64,000 nt of DNA, taken from Tetraselmis striata (Eukaryota; Chlorophyta; Chlorodendrophyceae; Chlorodendrales; Chlorodendraceae). The position numbers and the translations under genes were made by a program. Shown one piece after another: positions 58,973 through 64,000 of this stretch. The stretch covers positions 18,006 to 82,005 of the forward strand of contig VCJN01000091.1 of the NCBI GenBank assembly GCA_006384855.1, in the 5' to 3' direction. Under the pieces are notes generated by a model. The model saw nothing but the letters and a program-made list of their open reading frames with translations, was not told the origin of the DNA and searched no databases. Position 1 is the first letter of the stretch; every line of letters starts with the position of its first letter.

Positions 58973-61900
58973 ATGGCGGCGGTCGAAAGCATGGCCTCTT
59001 CTCCAGGATCCGGCGCGTCGGACACTACAGTTACATTACCGCTGTGTTCGTGCCGCAGCGGGTACTCGTGTGATTGCGACGCGCGTGCGAGTGATCGTAA
59101 GGAGCCTGAGAAAAGGAAGTACACGTGGGGCAAGGGCTGCGATGAGGTCGCCGAAAGCGGTAATGGCAAGGTCTCGTCTCTGATCAGCAAGCGCACCTCT
59201 CGCGATTGTATCCGCCTCATGCTCGCCAAGGAGGCTAGCGAGCAGTCGCCATGCTGTTCGCGCAAGTGCGTGCACAAGCTATACACACAGTGCGGAGAGG
59301 CCCTCGTTGATGCCGTGTTGGACCGTGCGTTGACCGTATACTCTGGCAATCAGAACCGCTCCTTTGACCGGCTCGCTCAGGTTCTCAGGGGTGGCTACGA
59401 GTCGGCATCCGACAAGTTCGATTACATGTTCGATCACGGTGGCTACTTGCGATCTTTCGATCATCGCGGCCCCATCTACACGTGTGGGCGTGCGTGGGAG
59501 GTCTTGCATCAGGTCTCGAAACACAGACGTCTCGTGATCCAGCGGTCGGTGGTGGATAACGAACCCACGTACATCAGGCAGCGCAAGCAATACGAGAGCA
59601 GACAGACCGGACCGAGGGAGCATGTGCGCATGTTTCTCGAGCACTTCTTCTCGGATGACCTCGGTCACGTCGAGATCATGCCTTTTCATGACGGAAACAG
59701 CGAGACCTTCAAGAAGCACCTACCTCCCTGGATGACCAAGATTTGCGTCTACTACTACTACAAGTCGTGGGCCGAGGACGACAACGCCATTCTCCGTGGT
59801 GAGGCCCATTTTGTCCCACTGATGACATACCGTTTCGTCCCGCTGATGACAAACCGTTTCGTCCCGCTGATGACAAACCGTTTTGTCCCGCTGATGACAG
59901 ACCGTTTTGTCCCACTGATGACAGACCGTTTCGTCCCGCTAATTACATACCCTTTCGTCCCGCTGATGACAAACTGTTTCGTCCCACTGATGACAAACCG
60001 TTTTGTCCCACTGATGACAAACCGTTTCGTCCCGCTGATGACAAACCGTTACGTCCCGCTGATGACAAACCGTTTCGTCCCACTGATGACAAACCGTTTT
60101 GTCCCGCTGATGACAGACCGTTTCGTCCCGCTGATGACGAACCGTTTCGTCCCACTGATGACAAACCGTTTTGTCCCGCTGATGACAGACCGTTTCGTCC
60201 CGCTATCGCCAGAACGTTTAGTCCCACCGACGCCGGACCGATTTCGTCCCACTGATGACAGAACGTTTCGCACCGCTCGTGGCATACCGTTTCGTCCCAC
60301 CGACCACAAAAGTATTTGTCCCACATAATTAGCCGATATCGTCCCACTGCAGAGAGAACGTCTCGTCCCACTGCTGAGAGACGGTTTTGTCCCACTACTG
60401 ACATACCGTTTCGTCACACTGATGACAGATTGTTTCGCCCTGCTGATTACAGAATTATTCACCCACTACCGATATAATTATTTCGACCCACTTTAGACCG
60501 AACTTTCTGTCTCGCATTATGAGACCTTATTTGTATACCGACCTATCATGCCCCTGCCCCTTTGTAGAGTTGGCTGCCGAGAGCGAAGTGAAGCTCGCAT
60601 CGTTCGACACTTTCCGCCGGACTTGGAAGGAAGACTTCCCGGATGTCACCACGCCGAAGGTGAAGCGATTCAGCCACTGTCCCATATGCGCGGCGGGCAA
60701 AGCACTCAGAGACCAAGCTCGCGAGATTTGCACAAAGGACATGACGCCAGAGGAACGTCAAGTGCACCGTCAACATCAGCAGCTGGTGAGGCGTCAGGTC
60801 AGAGCTGAGCAGAAGGTACACCTCGAGAGAGTGCGCCAGGAACGAAGGGATCTGAACAACGCCGTCTTCCAGTCGCGCCTTGGCCATGGAAACTTCTTCT
60901 TCTTCGAAATTGATAGCATGGACTCCGCGAAGACCCTTCTGCCTCACTGGGTTCGCATCCCCAAGACTGTGAAGCCCGACATGCTCCTCAAGTACCACCT
61001 CACCTGTGTGAAGTACGACGGATACCGCCCGGACGACATCTACTACTACACCAACACCATCCCCCACGATTCGTCCACGACGTGCACTCTGATATGGATC
61101 ACGATCATGAAGGTGAGCTCATTAGCCTCCCGATAGGTTCGCCGTGGTTGTCCGGTAGCCATGGACTGATGAAATCTGGTCTGCGATGCAGGAAATTCAA
61201 CACCGTTGTAGAAAGATTCCGTACATCAGAATCCAGATGGACAACACCGTCAGGGAGAACAAGAATAGGAACGTGGCGGCCCTCTGCAATTGGCTTGTGT
61301 TTATCGGCATCTGCGACGTCATTCATTTGGTCTTCTTGCCTGTCGGGCACACTCACGAACGGGTTGACCAGATCTTCAGCCGCATCAGTCTTGCGCTATC
61401 TCGCAGCTCCGCCTACACAATCGAGGCCTTTCTTGACTTGGTGGCGAAGGCATTCTCGCCCACTCCGGAGATTGCTGAGCTCTCATTCTCCCTCGACTTC
61501 TCTGAGTGGTTAAGGCCCCATTTCCAAGACCACATTCAGGACATCAGTAAGCCGCACAAATTCGAGTTCACCCGTGACGACGCCGCCGCATCTGGCGGCT
61601 CGTTGCGCACCGCCTTGTGGTCCAACACACCGCTTTCTGAGCCCGTGCAGATCTTGAAGAGCGCGCCAACTGGGACGCCCGAGATTCGTGCGGGCCGGCC
61701 CCTTTTGTACGCTCTCTGCGACAAAAAGAAGCCCGACGCGGTGAAGGTCCAGAGGTACTTGGATGATTTCAAGAAGGTCAGGTCGTACATCACGGACCTG
61801 GCGGTCCAGTGGCACTTCTCCCCAGTCGAGCGCGAGAGCTGGAAGAATCTGCTCGACGACTTGGATGAGATGCAAACTGCTCCTTCGGCAGCTTTCTCCG

Positions 61901-62839
61901 GGTTCTGGCCGCAACGGAAAGAGGAAGTTGACGATTTCTTGCGCGAGCACGGGCAGACCGCGCCTGCTGAGGCACGTCACACGATGGCTACCAACGCAGA
62001 CCTCAACAATGCCGAAGCCGCTCGCGTTGAAGCCGAGGTTCGTGCTCAAGTGCTTCAAGATGACAGCGCCTTCCGGGGAGTTCACGCCGGCGCCAAGGAG
62101 AGGCTTCATGACAACACATCGCCCAGCGATGCAAAGGGCTCGAACCTCGTTGTCATCGACGTCTCCGATGTGAGTCCCATTGTTTGTCATTTTTGTCCGT
62201 TACGGGACAAAACAATTTGGTTCTTCTACCTTGCTTGTTATTTTGTCCCAGCTGGGACAAAAACGGCGTGGCGTCTCGCTCGGGACTAACATAGCTCGCG
62301 GTCTTGGTCATCGTTAGGTGCATGAGGAAGACAAGTGTCCTGAAACTCTTGGTGATTGGGAGTCGAGATTCGTCATCGGGCTTGTGAAGTCGCGCGAGAC
62401 TACCGAAGACACGTTGACCGTGGCCGTATACGAGCCCTTCCATGCCGATGCAAAGGGCAAACCCCTCATGCCCCTATGGTTGTACGCGCAGACAAAAGGA
62501 GGGAAGAAGCCAGTTGACACAAGCTGGGAGAAGTGCCTGACGCTTCCTTGGAAGCTTGTTGAAGCCGTCCCCCTATCGTACGCGAAGGCCATCCACGACG
62601 CGTCGGGAAGTCGAGAGGTGTTCAACGAGGACGGCACCATGGTCAGAAAGAAGTGGTACGGTAAAAGCGTCCAAGTCGTGAAGACATATGCGCAAACTGG
62701 GTGGCAAATCAGCCAGCCACGAAACAACTGCGTCCACGTCATGTCAACCACCCCAGCGCAACGCAAACCCGGCGGAGTCGTCAAGTTTAACGCAGCCACG
62801 AAGAAGGACTTGCTCGAGTTGGGGATGCTCAACGAATAA
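58973..62839 (+). CDS. Mobile-element protein B: integrase/transposase-like (RENKN...GHTHE family)
   Basis: Four exons: 58973-59798, 60568-61112, 61192-62169, 62318-62839; 2,871 nt, 956 aa, phases consistent. The N-terminus is Cys-rich (LCSCRSGYSCDCDAR); a CPxC pair lies at 313-316 (FSHCPICAAGKAL). The core has FFEIDSMDSAKTLLPHW (D391, D394), RIQMDNTVRENKNRNV (D474) and FLPVGHTHERVDQIFSRIS (E513, D516). The DN..RENKN / LPVGHT(H/Y)...D pattern is that of a widespread, uncharacterised domain in repetitive proteins of animals, fungi and algae (DUF7869-like, name from memory), plausibly an RNase H-fold transposase with the three acidic positions as catalytic triad. The C-terminus is basic. With gene A it seems to form a two-gene mobile unit. 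Confidence 0.72.
59808..60435 (-). repeat. 24-bp minisatellite array 2 (intron of gene B), inverted relative to array 1
   Basis: The same unit as array 1 in reverse complement (CGTTTCGTCCCRCTGATGAC), well conserved for about 19 units to about 60260 and decaying to about 60435. It sits in the 59799-60567 intron. An open frame continues from exon 1 through the array (VPLMTNRF repeats), but splice phases skip it cleanly. Confidence 0.95.
62191..62262. repeat. Two TTTTGTCC/GGACAAAA inverted repeats
   Basis: 62191-62212 (TTTTGTCC-GTTACG-GGACAAAA, nearly symmetric) and 62241-62262 (TTTTGTCC-CAGCTG-GGACAAAA, perfectly symmetric), inside the last intron of gene B. A related copy follows the gene at 62915-62936. 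Confidence 0.9.
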
Positions 62840-64000
62840 ACTATCAGCAACGTCTTGTGGCTAGCTAGCCGCTGGATGTAATAATCATAATAAATATTGA
62901 TTTCATTGCCTCATCTTGTCCCATTTTGGACAAAATGCTCCAAAACCAACATTGGATATGCGTCGCGGCTGGCCTTCATGCTGTTGAATGCTGCACTGCA
63001 CCCAAGGTCTACAAACCCAAGCTACATCACCAGTGAGTCTTAAGTACTGATAGTAAACCCGGGAACTAGGGTATAACAAACCCTACGGTGCAAAATGAAT
63101 TCCACGGCGCAAAATAGGTTAAATTACTGTTAATGCGCCGGCAGCCATGATAAATGCATATGTTACCATGGGACACATCAACTACCCCCGTACTGATGCC
63201 ACATCACGCTTGGTATGATAACTATCCGCCATGCGTGTAGGGCGTTTAAATTAGGTCATTCAGGGTATGTGACATTTGTTGTATAATCGATTCCGCTAGT
63301 TTAGGGGTAAACCGCGGTAAACTGCTCACGAGCATGGATAAATGCTTTTTTTTTGTCGCAGCATCGCTCCGTGCGCAAGCAGGAGAGGGTTCTCGCGGCC
63401 TCCTTCCCGTGGGGCGAAGCTTTTCTATAGTTGTGTATAGCCGGATGCCAATAGCGCCATCGTGAGTGGCATAATGGGAGTGACGTGCACTTTCATGCGT
63501 CGATTTAGGTGGGGAAACAAGTAATGATGCAAAAAGGGCGGGGGGGGGGGGGGGGGGGGGGGGTCCGGCACAGTGGCCGTGCGCACCGCCCAAGGGAGGC
63601 GACATGTGCCAAGTGTACGAGTGGTCCGTGTGCGAGTACACCCCACACTCTGATATCACGACACCGGTCCGTAAGTATTATCAGGTTTTGAGATCCACTT
63701 GGCCTGAAGTTCCACGCCAATGTGGTGACCGCGCTTGCACGCCATGTCGATGTTGAGGTCAAATTTCAACAGTAGATTGACTATATAATCGTGGAAATCT
63801 AAACGAGCTCGGACGACGGCCGTGGTGCCTCTCTAGGGAATTTTTAGCCCTGTTCGATTAGATTATTTCAGCGCAGGTTTCTTGCTGATTTTTTAGACAT
63901 TTCCTCGCAAGGCGGCACTGAGCAATACCGTGAATTTGAGAACTGCACAACGCAACAGTGAATTATCGATGGTATCACGTCGCATCGTGCACGGGCGCAC
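62840..64000. other. 3' flank of gene B and window end
   Basis: An AATAAATATTG stretch lies at about 62889. The TTGTCCCATTTTGGACAA motif is at 62915 and the shared 23-bp word at 63109-63131. Beyond about 63250 I see no gene; a poly-G run of about 24 nt lies at 63540-63563. Nothing on the minus strand is convincing. Confidence 0.5.

Noticed and set aside
52876..62839. Endogenous virus as the source of genes A and B
   Set aside because: No capsid, polymerase or packaging gene is visible, and genes have ordinary spliceosomal introns; a transposon-like unit is the simpler reading, though not proved.

Overview
This is a nuclear segment from a unicellular green alga (Chlorophyta). The genes are split by many short GT-AG introns, coding sequence is GC-rich, several genes are followed by the TGTAA polyadenylation signal typical of green algae, and host genes include a biosynthetic (plastid-type) threonine deaminase and REX1-B, a repair gene first described in Chlamydomonas. 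Long poly-C/poly-G and dinucleotide runs sit inside introns. I could not fix the genus. All gene models are my own splice reconstructions, accepted where reading phase closes across every junction and the assembled length is a multiple of three.

Layout. 1-2043 (+): 3' part of a VWA/Cache single-pass membrane protein. 4881-9669 (+): an 18-exon COQ8 (ABC1/ADCK3) gene. 12.3-14.06 kb (-): decayed retroelement tail. 14777-17964 (+): REX1-B. 18659-29046 (-): a 19-exon gene for a ~1,690-residue coiled-coil protein. 29.6-30.2 kb: a foldback/MITE-like element whose arm recurs upstream of REX1-B. 30787-34594 (+): threonine deaminase, convergent with 34797-36319 (-), an alpha/beta hydrolase. 38485-41706 (-): a STAT-type linker-SH2 protein.

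From about 42 kb the window is rich in mobile DNA. 42.8-46.0 kb is a tyrosine-recombinase element with 186-bp identical direct repeats and one 845-codon frame broken only by two UGA-C codons. 46994-47302 is a complete TRIM-like miniature LTR element (73-bp identical LTRs, 5-bp target duplication, polypurine tract, candidate primer site). 47681-about 50872 (+) is a host-like metallophosphoesterase with C-terminal EF-hands. 52.9-62.8 kb holds two tandem genes of what looks like a large mobile element: protein A (~1,230 aa) ends in a permuted DNA-methyltransferase-like domain with a degenerate catalytic motif, and protein B (956 aa) carries an integrase-like RENKN/GHTHE domain. One intron of each gene holds the same 24-bp minisatellite, in opposite orientation.

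The host genes do not form one pathway: they cover ubiquinone biosynthesis, DNA repair, isoleucine synthesis, phosphotyrosine-type signalling and nucleotide hydrolysis. The parts most worth following up are the STAT-type SH2 gene, the two-gene methylase/integrase element, the recombinase element with in-frame UGA codons, and the TRIM.
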